Source: Gracilariopsis chorda
Lineage: Eukaryota > Rhodophyta > Florideophyceae > Gracilariales > Gracilariaceae
DNA length: 64,000 nucleotides
Assembly (NCBI GenBank): GCA_003194525.1
Contig: NBIV01000030.1
Coordinates: 372,001-436,000 of the forward strand
Direction of reading: 5' to 3'
The translations under genes and the position numbers were made by a program. Each line of letters opens with the position of its first letter. Position 1 is the first letter of the stretch. Positions 28,900 to 41,285 of the stretch are shown here, piece by piece. The notes under the pieces are model-generated. The model made no database searches. It had not been told where the DNA came from and saw only the letters and a list, made by a program, of their open reading frames with translations.

Positions 28900-29530
28900 C
28901 CAGCGTCTCTCTTCGTAGCATTGACAGTCTCTTCTTCTTTGTGGAATAGCGGACGTGCGGGTAAGGTGGGGAATGCGGGTAACCGAGCGGATGACGGACC
29001 GGGAATCGGACAGGTTGTACACGTGCGTGCTTGTGCACATGATCAGAACGCGTACCGAGGTTTTCCGTGCGGTACACTAATTTTTAGTATTTCTAGCTAG
29101 GGTAGTATTAGTGACCCATGTGCGGCCGACAGGCCTGCACCTCGAGGCCCATTACAGTGCCCGCGAGGTGAGCCACTAGGGCCTGGGCTAGTATATAGGT
29201 ACCACTACGGTCACTACCCCTTTTCGAGTAAAGCCAGACGTTCCTTGACCAAGTCTACGAGCACCTACTTCTAGTTCGCGATACAGACGGCGCACTAGGT
29301 AGCGCAGCTAGTCCGACCGGTCACCACTAGTGGTACATGACCACCAACACCCAAAGCGTGCACACTGACCACGCCTGGCGCAGTTGTCCGTCCGGTTCCA
29401 CCGCCCTCGCCCGACGTCTCCTGACCAACCGCTTCGGATCCTTGAGCCCATTCTCCGTCCGGGCTTCCTAGGAAACTACACCCATCAACCGCTGAGGCCT
29501 CGGCCGACCGGTTGGCACCTTTCATTTAAG
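28900..29530 (-). repeat. Dispersed repeat, copy A (copy B about 45900-46520)
   Basis: Both copies share a Gly/Ser/Thr-rich minus-strand reading (copy A SGEGGGTGRTTAPGVVSV; copy B SGVDSGTGRATTSRAVSA) and the same order of blocks. They are in the same orientation and well diverged. One lies within gypsy 1, the other just outside gypsy 2. The family is unknown; it could be a gag-side segment shared by related gypsy elements. Confidence 0.45.
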
Positions 29531-29705
29531 CACTACGCTACCCCACATTCTTCTTCAACTTCTTCAGTCACTATCCCCACCATGTACTCTTTATCCTTTC
29601 CAGAGTCTTTCGGTTTGTCTCCTTCTACTTTCATATGAGCGTCACTAGCGGCGATGGCGGTTTCTGGCATCTGCTGCGTTGACCAACACCTAGCTTCTGA
29701 GTACC

Positions 29706-30116
29706 CTATCTTCCCACATCGTGGGCATCTAGTGTTCCGGTGAAGATTTTTGTCACAGCAGTTTGCGCCATGTCCCGGCTTGTGACAGAATGAAAAGACA
29801 CGAAAATTGCTCTCCTCGTTCGAAGTTTTTTCTTCTTGACCAAAAGAGTAAGTTCCGCTATCCGAGATGTGAGATCTTCCACCTTATTTTCCAATGACTC
29901 CATAGTTTGTCCCGGACGACGGAGAATTCTCGTAGCGTGTGTTCGCTTACCTTCTCCCTTCCCCTTCCCAATATCGGCTTCACTGAAAGTTTCTCGGCAA
30001 CGAACGTAGTCCCGAATGGTACGCTTGAGCGACTCGTAGTCACTCGCACCTCTCAACCACACGTATTGAGCACGCAAAAAGCGGTCAATGTCGTCGCGCG
30101 CGTGTCCTTCACACAC
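29706..30116 (-). pseudogene. Gypsy 1 gag region with zinc knuckle
   Basis: A gag-like segment (RFLRAQYVWLRGASDYESLK, then a heptad-like stretch ESLENKVEDLTSRIAELTLL) is followed by a CCHC zinc-knuckle sequence around 29720-29800. Decayed; upstream limits are uncertain. Confidence 0.65.
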
Positions 30117-30853
30117 CTAAAGTAGTTGCAAGCCCTGCAGGCAGCAGCAGGAGTCTTACGGTTGTGTGGTGTGCCTCGTTGGTCGTGGCAACCTCAACGA
30201 CGAGGCGGAGAAGAAGGCGAACGGGCCGTTGCAGGGCAAACTGCTTGACGACGAGGGTGCACAGGGTGGTGACTGGAAGATAGACAAGAGGGACGACGTG
30301 GAAGATGCCGCAGGAGAACTGGCTCGGCAAGCAGCTGCGGTGCGGCAGGCCAAGAACGAAGACAAAACCGACAAAGTACTTCCTTTTTGTGTAAGTGTGG
30401 GAGGCAGCGGGAGACTCGAGTGAGGTGCGAACATAAACGAAGTAAACGACTGTGTGTGGTTGGGGGCAGGTGCGCGTTAAGAGAGACTGAGGTTGCGAAT
30501 TGAATGCTGTCAAGAAACAGGTAGAAACGGCCAGGGTGGTCGGGCGGGACGTTGAAATTGGCGTGCTCGTGCACGGAGTGGATTGGGTGGAGTGTGTTGG
30601 CGGAGAGGGTTGGGTGGATTCTACCATGAAAAGGCGACGGCAAAAATGACGAGAGCGAGTTTTGATTTGCTGCCAGAAAGGAGACGAGGTTTTTGCGAGA
30701 ATCACTTTGTCGATTTGCGGCCAAGATTAATAAATCCAAAAAGTTCTTAACTGTTTTTTGGCGCCTTTTGTCGTCATATCTGAAGTACCAAACGTCTACC
30801 ACAACAACGAAGCCAGGTTAAACAGTTCTTGATGAAGAACTTTTAAAACAACG
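30117..30853. other. No gene established; one candidate exon
   Basis: On the plus strand 30166-30423 is an open frame of 85 codons, acidic and Lys-rich (DDEGAQGGDWKIDKRDDVED), with a GTAAGT at about 30391 that could be a 5' splice site. Nothing recognisable follows. The stretch could instead hold the lost 5' LTR of gypsy 1, but no partner repeat exists near 23-25 kb. Confidence 0.3.
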
Positions 30854-32105
30854 TTGCTAATAATTCCTCGTGGTAAAGCGCTAACTGACACAGAAAAAAG
30901 GATCATTCTGGTCTTACAACATGACCAAATTGGCGAGCGAGAAATTTCTGACGCCTTAAGTCTGTCCAGAACAGTAGTGCAAAAGTTTGTTAACAACTCC
31001 AACAAATCCAAACGCAAATATTTGACAGCTCAGAACCCTAAGCTTACAAGACAACAAATCGTATATTTATTCGCAAGGTTTTCGGTGCTTATTCTAGTGC
31101 CAATGACATACTTTGGGAAATACAACTACTTGTCACAACAAGTCGTGTTCAACGGATACTTCACAATTTATCTCACCTCAAGTACAAAAAGGTAATAAAG
31201 AGTCCATTGATGAAGGCCTTACACAAAATTCTACGAGTAACATTTGCCAGCAAGTACCTTGCATCCAAATTTATTCACTGGAAAATTGTTATTATCACCG
31301 ATGTAAAAAAGTTCAATCTGAATGAACCCGGTAACAATTGCATCTATTGGCATTATTTAAGCACTAAACCAAGGTGTTTCTCTAGAGGCATTACACGAGG
31401 GGCATCGGTCATGGTTTGAGGAGTCATTTCTTACTATGGCGCTTTGTAGGTAGTGGAACAGAACGGTAATCTCTCCAATTATGAGCTTGATGTTGTACGA
31501 GTTGGTTATTATTGATAAATGGAGTTTTTACGCCAATAAACAGCCTCGCATGACCCTCTACGCGCATGCAAAACTCCACTTTGGAGCAATGCATCCACAT
31601 AAATTACGAATATCAGCAGCAAGAGCAGCAGCAACGCAAACAGTGCACTATCTTCTGTTGCTTGTTGATTGTCTGCTTGCTGCTGAGTGGCTGTCACTCT
31701 AAAGATGACTGCAATGCCAGCCACTCCGAAACAAGCAGGTTTTTCCACATGTCTTAAGCAATCATCCGCGTTTAGTGCAGTTGCACATTGCACTGGATAT
31801 GTCAGTTAAATGCCACTCTAATATATTCTCGGCGCCCCGGCTCTAATTCGTCTGCAGGGCATTTGCAAGCTTTAACGAGCAAAAGTGGCTTACAAATTCT
31901 CCAGATTCAGCCTTATTCAGCAGTACGCAGCACAGTCCGCAGCCGGAGGCCACTTTTTACTTTTCAGAACTCTAATGAATATGTGAAACTACTTAACGAG
32001 AACCTATTACTATTTGCTGCGAAAACATTGGGAGGGAATTGGACTTTGATTCATGATGGTGCTTTTATTCATCGTTTTCAGGTCAGCAAAGAGTGGATAA
32101 TGTAG
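30854..32105 (+). pseudogene. Tc1-like element remnant truncated by gypsy 2
   Basis: The frame at 30854-31195 encodes an N-terminal helix-turn-helix (PRGKALTDTEKRIILVLQHD, then KSKRKYLTAQNPKLT). 31207-31419 has the first catalytic part (FNLNEPGNNCIYWHYLSTKP). 31975-32105 has LIHDGAFIHRFQVSKEW with the second Asp. About 450 bp of unrelated sequence rich in CAG/CTG words (near 31610-31690) separates the last two. The copy ends exactly where the gypsy 2 LTR begins; the DNIE end with the third acidic residue is missing and is not seen at the far LTR. Same family as 21419-22797. Confidence 0.8.
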
Positions 32106-33036
32106 TGCAAAACCCGGAGATTGGGTATCACACTCAAGGTGTCCGAGGCCTTGCTCCCAGTGGAGGCAAAACCAGTGACAGAGCCCTCTGTATACCAATA
32201 ATAATAATGTCAATTCGTAGGTATTTCGGATTCACCACAGAGGTGGATAAAGAAAGGTGAACCGAATCCAGAAAGACGGTAAAACCGGAGACCCGTGTGC
32301 CACGCGATGTGGCGGTTTAGAGTATATCCGGTGAAAGGTGCCTCCCCAGGAGGGAGAAAACCCACCCGGTGGGTCGTGCGGAAAGCAGAAACAGACCCAA
32401 CGGAGGTTGCAAATGCACGGGATGTAGCGTACAAACTACACAATACAGAGGCTATACCAGTACCACACGGTATGTATATGTCACACGACAATAATAACAC
32501 AGAGTATGTATATGCTTACCGAGCGGTTGAATTAAGCGAACTGAGTGCGGTGACCCTCCGCGAGGAGTGGTACAGAGCGCAACGACGTCACAATCCAGAG
32601 CCGGATACCTTAGGTCAAAATGAACAATTATGAATGACCAAAGTCTCGAGTTAACTTCACTTAGTGCTCGGGATGATGAGGTCGCCCTCACCAAAGTAGA
32701 TACACTACCAAATAAAACATAATAATTAACTACAATATTGCACACTTTCTCAGGTCCACACACGTGGCCAGGCCAGTGTCAGGCAACCTGAGGGGTCAAC
32801 CCAAGTAAAATATAACACTACAGCATGGTGCTGTCGCACACGGGCCCACGCGTCCGCTCATCCTGCAATCCATTCTACATTCTTACCTTCTTAGGTGAAA
32901 CTTCACACAGTAAACCAGCCTGTTGGCATCATCTCGTACGGGTCCAACTCATACACGGAAGAGCCGGCACGGTAACCACGTCACACTCATATGAGTACCA
33001 TCATCGCGATTTCCACGCCTTTCGCGTTGCCCAACA
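32106..33036 (-). repeat. Gypsy 2 3' LTR
   Basis: The 931-bp copy begins TGCAAAACCC on the plus strand and ends CCCAACA. It aligns along its whole length with 44477-45397 in the same orientation. Small plus-strand frames inside (such as 32295-32633) are not supported as genes. Confidence 0.88.
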
Positions 33037-33045
33037 TCTCCCCCT
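33037..33045 (-). other. Gypsy 2 polypurine tract
   Basis: In minus-strand sense AGGGGGAGA directly abuts the LTR start TGTTGGG. This is the plus-strand primer site expected just inside the 3' LTR and fixes the element's orientation. Confidence 0.75.
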
Positions 33046-33219
33046 GGTTCCAGCGTTCTTTGAGTGGAGCTCGCGGGCGGCGGATCGCTTACGTAACAGA
33101 CTCACGGTAAGTTCTTCGACATTCTAGGTCCCCTCAAATAAGGCGATACGCGCCAGATATCCAAAGCGTCAAACTCGAACTCGAGCAATACTTTGGAATA
33201 CCAACTACCAAATCCACCG

Positions 33220-34911
33220 AGGATGCAAACGAGCTTTTCTTCCAACCCTCTCCCGGGTGCCTCCAGCTCTTCTGGTCCTTCTCAACCTCTGCCGGTGAGT
33301 GTGCACCAGATGACTGTTGTTCCTTCTGCTCCGTTGCCGCAACACCCGACGTGTCCCACAGTGGATCCCTTGGTCGTGGCCTGAAAGTCAGAAGAAATAA
33401 CGCCCGTGACGACCAATGCTTCTGGTTGGCTGTCAAAAAATACGCTTCTCGTACGAAATCCCCTGCAGGATAGTTATCCCTTCTGGAGAGCACCGTGGTT
33501 TCACACCGAAGCGGTTCAAAATCACGCGTTGAACTCTTCGTACCTTAGCAATGTTCTCTTACCCTGTGAGTTACCTATTGACATAGTCAAATCCCCCAAA
33601 TGGATATGTCGCATAGCCATCGACCCGCATCCGCTGAGGGTCCATGACCACAAAGGTGAAACCTTAGACAAGGCCTGTGAAGAGATGACGAAACTTGCGT
33701 ACAAACGACTAAGCCGTGCGCGGAATGCAAACCCGGTATCGTACCGGTATAGATTCGACGTATCGAGGTGCCGAACCTACAGTGAAATCTCGTACGGAGA
33801 CCAACTGGCTGCATTCGACACCGCGGTGGTTAACGGGAGTATCGTTCGTATCGAACCCGATATGCTCTGTTGGGCACGGCCCCTCCTTCGACCAGAGTTC
33901 AGATACATACAGCGAGCCGTTACACTCGACAGGTTCGCGAGTTATATCCGGTTTGAGCGGAAAGCCCGACCCTGTCACGGATACTTGATCCCATACCTGA
34001 ACATCAAAACAGAACGATACCAGCCACAGGCTTTCGACGGGCGGTTCGTGCCCTTACCAACTGGATGGTCTCGTGCCGAAGTTCCCAAAGGGCGTGACCT
34101 GGAACTATCTCCGTGTCTAACGTACGTGGCATCCCGCATGCTCATCAATCCGAGTTCTGGATACTTGTCATTTTTACTGGCCGAGTGGGCTGCACGCGTT
34201 GCGGTTTTCACCCTTTGGGAAGCATATGACCATTGTAGGGTTTGGTTCATATCTCCGTACCTCCGACAGGTAATGCGAACACTGAATCTCCACACCGTTC
34301 TTGGTTCCGAAGAGAATGTGGATGAACTGTACTACATCCTAGATGTGATTGATCAGGTTAACTGGAACACCGTGTCGTACCGTAATCGCGCGATGGGTAG
34401 CCGTTCTCCCTATGACCGGTCTCCGGGTCGTTGGCATCCAGGAGCTCGGGATTACATCTATTACTACCCATACGAAGGGTGTGAGACGTCGCGTGCTCAA
34501 GTGTTAATGTTAAGCAACATCCCACGCGTGATTCCCGAGGATCACCCCACTGGGTTCATCTTCAATGATGATTAACATGCTCCGGTTAACCTCGAAGATC
34601 CAATGTTGGATGATGAAGTGAACGCGCTCGGTGGCGCCGATCCCATGGTGGGTGTGAACCCTTCGGGTGGCAGCCTTGCCGAAGCATCCACTACAGGAGG
34701 TGTGGCACAGTCCGGTTTGAATCTGAGAACTCAGCACAATGCTCCACCGCCAACTGCGGTATCCGTTGGGGCATTGCGAGCTAAACTGTTGAATCTGGGT
34801 GTCCCAGTTCTGCCTGGTATGAATGACGTGAGCCAAGTGCTAGCGTTCGCAGCGCAGTATACGCCAGAAACGTCAAACCAAGGTGATGCTGGTCCCTCAT
34901 CGAGAGTGTAG
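33220..34911 (+). pseudogene. Antisense accessory gene of gypsy 2, family unknown
   Basis: Plus-strand coding sequence opposite to gag-pol lies between pol and the 3' LTR. Its main open stretch is 33406-34575 (389 codons), with a Ser/Pro-rich lead-in from 33220 and an Ala/Gly/Ser-rich tail to 34911. About two breaks interrupt the whole. Composition is that of a real protein, with many Trp, Tyr and Arg (HPGARDYIYYYPYEGCE, FLLAEWAARVAVFTLWEA). I recognise no domain, and it is not a gag, env or chromodomain type I know. Some plant Tat-type gypsy elements carry antisense genes in this position; whether this one is related is unknown. Confidence 0.6.
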
Positions 34912-37900
34912 CAACCTAGCGGTACTTGATCACCTAGTGATAGATCTTCTGAACACAGAGTAAACATACTTGTGCTTTCATACTTCTTCTTCTTCTTCCT
35001 ACTTCTTGCTTCACACCTCTTCTTCGCTTACTTCATAACCATCATGCATGCATATCTTCATTGTAGTGCAATGGGCATGGGAAGGGACTGAATCGAAGTG
35101 GTTTTTCGTACCAAGTGCATTGATAAGCCGCATTGTTACGAAGTTGTATGAGTCAACATTGGGCTGTTAGCCCATTGTAGGATTTCCCTACGAAAGGTGG
35201 GTAATGGCGCACACGTTTACGACGAGCCGCTTGGCGGAGTGGCTACCGATCAAAGTGCCGCAAGGCTTACATGGAGTGGTGGTAACCGGTGTGCCGGAAC
35301 AGTAGATATTTTAGATATTTTCCGACTTTTAGTCTTATCGGCGATCTCATATAAGTAGCGGCCCACGCCGCTACCCTCACACAGTAAAACCCAACAAGGT
35401 ACTTGGCTCTGACTACTTTTCCGCTGATGCAAGGCTACGACTCCATTATAGGAGAGGGCCTCCACCGATTCTGGAGTACTCATCCCCCTTGCACATCGAG
35501 GAGTGACTGCCCGTTGCGTACGGTATATTTCCTATTTATTGTTTTTTCTTTCCCTAGTTTTAGACCGGTCATACGGATATTTCTTCTTCACCCTGAATAT
35601 CAGGTTTAGCTCGTGGCCTCGGGTTTCCCTGCCACTGTTGCTGGCCGACACTAGCACACGTAGCTTGTGCCGACCTCCCCCATTATCGTCCCTGGTGATC
35701 TACCGTTTACACGGATTATTATTCCAACATTCTGGGTTTACACTTGTGGTATTCCAGTAATGCCTGTAAGGCTTCGGTAGCGGTGTGGAAAGCCACAGAC
35801 GAACCACGAATGTGGGTGTTGCCTTGCGGGCAACAGTGCCAAGGTGTGAGCACCAGCGATGAGTAGGTCACGTGTGCGAAACGATGCGGCGGAGGGGCGG
35901 AGGCTTAGCGTAGCCAGATTAACATCAGAAGAACCTGTGTCAAGCACAACAAAACGAATAAACAAAAGAGCAAAACGGGAACAGTCAGCTGTAAAACGCC
36001 GGAGGATATCCTCGGAACAAAGAGCTATAGCTCAGAAACAATTAAGTACTGATACTATAGGTGCTCCTGTATCGTGAACGACTTAGGATTCCTGACGGTC
36101 TGACCAAAAAGTCAAGAACCGAGGGTGTGGGTTGGCCTTCGCCCCTCTCATCTGGGCAGATCGCCTTTTACTAGGCTGCGAAGCCACTCAGTAGTATGAC
36201 TGTAAGGTCTAAATGTGTGGGTCTCCACTAAGTACAGTAATAAAATATAAGAAAATAAAATAAAAAATTAGTAGAGGCCCACTACAGTACCATGCACAGC
36301 AGTGCAGTGCTAAATTACTATTCGTAGTCCACATTCATCCGTAAAGGGGTTCCTTTCATAGTCCTCGCTGAACAGCCATGTACTGCAGCGGAAAGCTACG
36401 AACTTCGTTCTTGACTTAGCTCATTATTCGGTGATCCGATACCAAAGCATCTCGAGTGCTACAACACACTCGCCCTCCGACGGTAACGCCAGACTGGATC
36501 ACCCGGATTTACACCCGACTCACACCGATCCCATCGGAGAGTTCAGTCTCTGAGTTACTCCCTCCCCTAGGGGGCAAGGCTCAACTCCTTGAAGTGTCAT
36601 TCCGCCGTGGCAGCTGGGTTTTCCTGCTTTTGCGGATTGCACTACACTCATAAACCGTTAACTCGGTAAAAACGTCATTTCGGTGAGTAAATTGGAATAA
36701 TCCTGCACCCTCCACTCCTATCAGAGTTCTTAACTCATCACTCTCCTTGAGTCCCTTCCCATACTGCTTTGCGGTAGTATCAACGTCCTGTGCGATCTCA
36801 CCAAGTGTGGTTATCCAACTTGCGCATTATCCAAGATGGATGGGAGAGCCAACCGGGTCTTACGGTGATAAGATATAATCTTGGACCTTGAGAGATGCTC
36901 TATACGTTCCCTTGTATCCTCCTAGGGTGGATATACATGCCAATGGATTAGATAGTGCAGTACTCCATAGCGATTTTCATGACGTACGATACGTTCCGAA
37001 CTCCTGTGAATACAATTCTGTGTTCTCCATCACCATGACGCGTATCGTGGACCGGTCTCCCTTTTACAACCCAAATTAGGGCTTGGGGCGCGACTAGGGG
37101 CGATAGTAACCCTCTTGGGGAGCGGTGACTGCTTCACGACTTCGTCGTATATCGTCGCGCCGACGATATGACAACTTAAGTCATAGAAGTCCAAACGGCT
37201 ATCCGTGACGTTCCTCTGAAAGTGTTCAATCTCCTGAGTACAACTAGTTAAAAACGTTGGTCATGAGCGAATACCAGCGGAACGGTGGGCTCGGACATTC
37301 GAGAAGTTTTCCTTATCCATGCAGTTGTAGCGGTGCTATGGAGGCAATCACAAACCGCACTCACTGCACCAGGGTGGCGGTTCACTGAACACTGTGCTTT
37401 TGCCACCATCTGGTTGATTTTGGTCAAGCCCACAAGAGCTACAAGATTTCTGTGCGTCACCAAATGGTGTCACGTTATCGAACGATCGCCACGGAGCGTA
37501 TGCACACGCGTCGGCGCTCTCTGGCACTGTAACCCAGTTCTCCGTATTTGTCAACAGCAAAGCTGTCATGGCGTAGGCCATTGCGTCCAATTTCACCGAT
37601 GAAGGTATGACTTGTGCCCAAAAGTTATCAGAATTGACTTCAGTAATTTCACGGAGCTTCGTTCTTCTCTACATCACGAGATCGACCAAATTAGATTCCA
37701 ATCAGCCTCAGAAACCCCATATGGGTCTGCAGAGACCGTCTTCTCGGTTTTTTACACAACTCCGCGAGCGCAATTGTCCTTCTTCTTTGAAGATGACGGT
37801 TCAACCACAGTATTGGTGTTACCATTAGTGTCTTCCCGTAATGGGGTAGTCTGATCCTTATTGTCGTTTCTATCTTTGAGTTGAGGCGTAACTTCTCTTA

Positions 37901-38034
37901 TAGCTCTAGGGTTCGGTACCTTAGTAGAAGTTTCTCATTCTGGAGCCAACGCAACGTTGCGACAAGATCCAGCGAGCGGACTTCCCAGTGACGGCGATAC
38001 ATCGACAGCGATTTCACCAGCACCCTCCCACTCC
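34912..38034. other. Gypsy 2 interior, 3.1 kb without a recognised gene
   Basis: Between the antisense gene and the integrase end there is no convincing coding sequence. A 72-codon plus-strand frame at 35859-36077 is highly basic (TTKRINKRAKREQSAVKRRR). AT-rich runs occur near 36240-36275 and a short palindrome (ATATCGTCG/CGACGATAT) near 37150-37170. Its large size is unusual for a gypsy element. Confidence 0.5.
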
Positions 38035-39408
38035 TTAGCTGGAGCTAAGGGAGCGAAATAGAACCTCAGGTAGGGGTGTTACTCGAGTGAATACTTGCGG
38101 ATCATTCCGTTGTGTACCAAGAGACTCAACGGGTTGAGAATTGGATTGCGAAGGTAGATCGGCTAAACAGCGATCCGGTGTGGTAAGAACCGCAGGGCGT
38201 GTGGACGTAAAATTCGTACGCTGCGGTTCATTCCATTGGGATACCCGTAAAATCGTATGAGTAGCGATAACCACTTTCATGTTTGGATTAGGAGCGTGGG
38301 AGACGCGATCGCGTGATATCCATTCGTGTTCGCGGTTAATATCCAACACAACGGTGTTCACATCAGTAGATGCCACTTAATAGGGTCCATCTACAATTGG
38401 GGAGAGCTTGTGACGACGTTCCTTCTCAGGATTGTAGTAATCTTTGCATGCGAATACAAAGTTGTTTGTAGCAACCTTTGAAAGAGTTGTACGAACTTTG
38501 CTATCGAAATTAAACTTGTATGCGTCCTGCGCTTTCGTCAAATCTTTCCGAGCCATCGTTACTATTTTTGTTAGCCGTCGTTTCCACGATTCACGGTATA
38601 AACCTGGCGAAGGGTACTTCGAGAGAGTCGCTTGTGCCTCGATAGCCACAGGTGGTTGGATACGGGACAACACCAACTCAAAACGTCAAAGCGAAGTAAC
38701 CTGACGAACCTGGGTATTGTAGGCATACGTGATAGCATCGGTGTATAAGTTCCACTCCTTGGGGTGATCCGCCACATAGGATCGTAATGCATTAAGCAAT
38801 TTACGAATAAATTGTTCTAGCTGCCCATTGCTTTGGGGGTGATAAGTCGTTGTAAACAAGTTCTTGATCGTCAAGATTCGACAGACAATCTGGAAAAACT
38901 TAGAAGTGAACTGGCCTCCATAAACTGAGAGCAGATTCACGGGTGGACCGTATACGAAGACCAAGTGAGTGAAAAAAGCTTGCGCCACTGCACTAGCAGT
39001 AATCCGTTTCAATGGAACTGTTCGTACCAGTTTAGAAAACTGATCGGTTATGACAAGCAAGAACATGTGTCCTCGAGATGATCGAATAAGCTCTACAATT
39101 ATATCGATGATTACGAATTCCAGTGGTACCCGAGCTGGGAATATCGTTCATTTCTTAGATTACTTTCGTAGCTTCACGTTAATCGTAGCATACTCCGTAC
39201 AAGAACGTCGAATTGCATAGCAGTAAAATGCCATATCGGAATGGTACATGTTCCTTCTGAGGGTTAAATATAACTTTCGACCTCCAGGGTGAGCTCCTAA
39301 TTTCACATAGGAAGATATATGTAAGGCCCGCTCTTGCAATGAGTGCGGTACCACAATTTGTGATGTAGACTCGACCAATCTAACAAGATAGCCCTCATCA
39401 TTCACCAC
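38035..39408 (-). pseudogene. Gypsy 2 integrase region
   Basis: Parts visible are the zinc-binding stretch (HPGGRKLYLTLRRNMYHSDM, 39160-39408), the DDE core (FVYGPPVNLLSVYGGQFTSK; TYHPQSNGQLEQF; 38686-39066), a basic C-terminal segment (38377-38676) and a GPY-type module (VDGPY; REHEWISRDRVSHAPNPN; 38035-38400). Fossil, several breaks. Confidence 0.82.
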
Positions 39409-39930
39409 GAAAGGTATCCTATCTCCTCCATTGAGGCGTGCTCAAATCTGCGTGAAGAACGAATCCAGGTGTTGTTCACGAATCATCTCCTCCGGAGCAA
39501 TAGGTACAAATGAACCAGCCGGTTGTTCTGAGCTTTCGGCAGACAGTATGTCGTTACATACATCACCCGAAAGGATTTCAGCACTTCCATGTAGGTCTCC
39601 AACCAGGAAGCATGGTATTCCCAGATCCGCTGTCGGTTCTACTTACGCATTACTTTCCAGTCGAGATAACGCATCGGCTTGGGCATTAGAGGATCCTTTC
39701 TTGTATAGGATATCGAAATAGAACTATGATATGCGTAAATCTCAACGCATCAGGTGAACAGAAGGTTCGGTGATCTCCAAAGGCCAACGGAGACACGCGT
39801 GATCCATATATACCTTAACGTGAGTACCGATAAGGTACGGTCGGCGCGTTTTCAATGCCCTTACAACGGCAAAGCACTCTTTCTCAGAAACCGAGTAGTT
39901 ACGTTCGTGCACGTTTAAACTTCTCCACTG

Positions 39931-41052
39931 TTATCCGATGGGATTCCTCACACCGTCTTCTGTGATCTGAAATAGTGTAAAATCAACCGGGCTATCACTG
40001 GCATCAGTTTCCACTTCATAGGGGAGCCCAAGTTTGGGAAGAGCCACGATTGGTGGTGAGAAAACAGCATCCAAAGGCTGGGAGAAAGCAGTAGATTCGT
40101 CACAAAAAGCTACCAAGTTCAATGGTTGTCCCTTGGTTAGGAGCGTTCCAAGGGGAGCAGCAATGTCCGCAAAACCGGGTACGAGACGTCAGTATTCGTT
40201 ACAAAATCCAAGGATGGATCTTGGTTCCGTCTGATTTACCGGATGCTTCGAATTCTTAAGCGATTTGACTCGAACTTAATCTACAAAGAGTGGAACAGGA
40301 CGAATAATATGTACAAGGTATTTCACAGAATTTGTATATAACTCGCATTTCTTCAACTTAAGAGTTATTCCTGCATCGCACAGTACACGCATGACGTCGC
40401 GTACATGAGTTAAGTTGTCATCCGCGTTATCGGAAAACACCATGATATCGTCCAGGTATACCAAGCAGTTTCTCCACTTACATCGAGCTAGCAATATATC
40501 AATAGCATGTTGAAACGTAGCGGGTGCATTAGTAAGCCCGAAAGGAATCCGTTTGAACCAAAACAATCTTTAGTGACACACAAATGCGGTTTTATGGCAA
40601 TCATCCTCTCGGATTGGAACCTCCCAATAACCCCAGTTGGCGTCTAAGGTGGTGAACATCGTAGCACTCTTAAGTGATTCGAGGTATTCCTCTATCCGAG
40701 GTATTGGATAAACGTCTTTGACGATAGACGCATTCAGACGTCGGTAATCTATACAGAACCGCCAAGATCCATCGGGTTTCGGAACCAACACGACTGGTGA
40801 AGCCCATGACGATTGAGCGGGCTCTATCTCGCCAGCGCGTAGCATCTTCTCGACTGGAGATTTCTCTTCTTCCCTAGTTTTAGGCACTGCCCGATCTGGG
40901 TGTTGTGCGATTGGACTCGTATCCGGACGGAGATCAATACGGTGTTCGGTGATTCCTATTTTTCCAAGGGAGCCATCCCACATGGATGTAAACTCCCGCA
41001 GTGCATCTCGCAGTCTTTCGCAATGTGTCCCAGGAACATGACGTAAATCCAA
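39931..41052 (-). pseudogene. Gypsy 2 reverse transcriptase and RNase H region
   Basis: RT sequence includes FCIDYRRLNASIVKDVYPIP, IPFGLTNAPATFQHAIDILL and the YLDD box (VYLDDIMVF) across 40276-41052. An RNase H start (YEVETDASDSPVDFTLFQI) lies at 39931-40122. Ty3/gypsy type; fossil with breaks. Confidence 0.85.
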
Positions 41053-41285
41053 ATTTCCTAGCTCCTCGACAGGGTTCTTCTGTTCACATCCAGACGGTGC
41101 AATACCCTTTTCGGGTTATATTGGTACTGAATCCGAATATTTGGTCTTCGCTTGCGCGGTTTCGGCTTCGCCAGCACTCTCCCGCTCCCTAAATTCTGCG
41201 ATACGGAGAGCATTAGCAACTGGTAACTTTGTCGGAACGATTGCTGCCGGTTGGGGAAGATCGGAACTAAGTACTTGCTTTTTGA

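Larger units (their letters stand above)
25230..30116 (-). mobile_element. Gypsy 1: Ty3/gypsy LTR retrotransposon fossil
   Basis: Minus-strand order gag, protease, reverse transcriptase, RNase H, integrase identifies a Ty3/gypsy element. The pol part is in long open stretches, so it is not very old; overall it has a handful of breaks. I could not find a matching pair of LTRs, so the outer limits are approximate. An unrelated repeat (about 28900-29530) lies between the gag and protease parts. Confidence 0.85.

Noticed and set aside
23280-30850. LTR pair for gypsy 1
   Set aside because: A purine-rich tract candidate near 23300 is followed by no sequence that recurs beyond 30.1 kb; no direct repeat flanking the element was found.
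32295-32633. 112-codon frame inside the gypsy 2 3' LTR
   Set aside because: It is not preserved as an open frame in the other LTR copy, so it is unlikely to be a gene.
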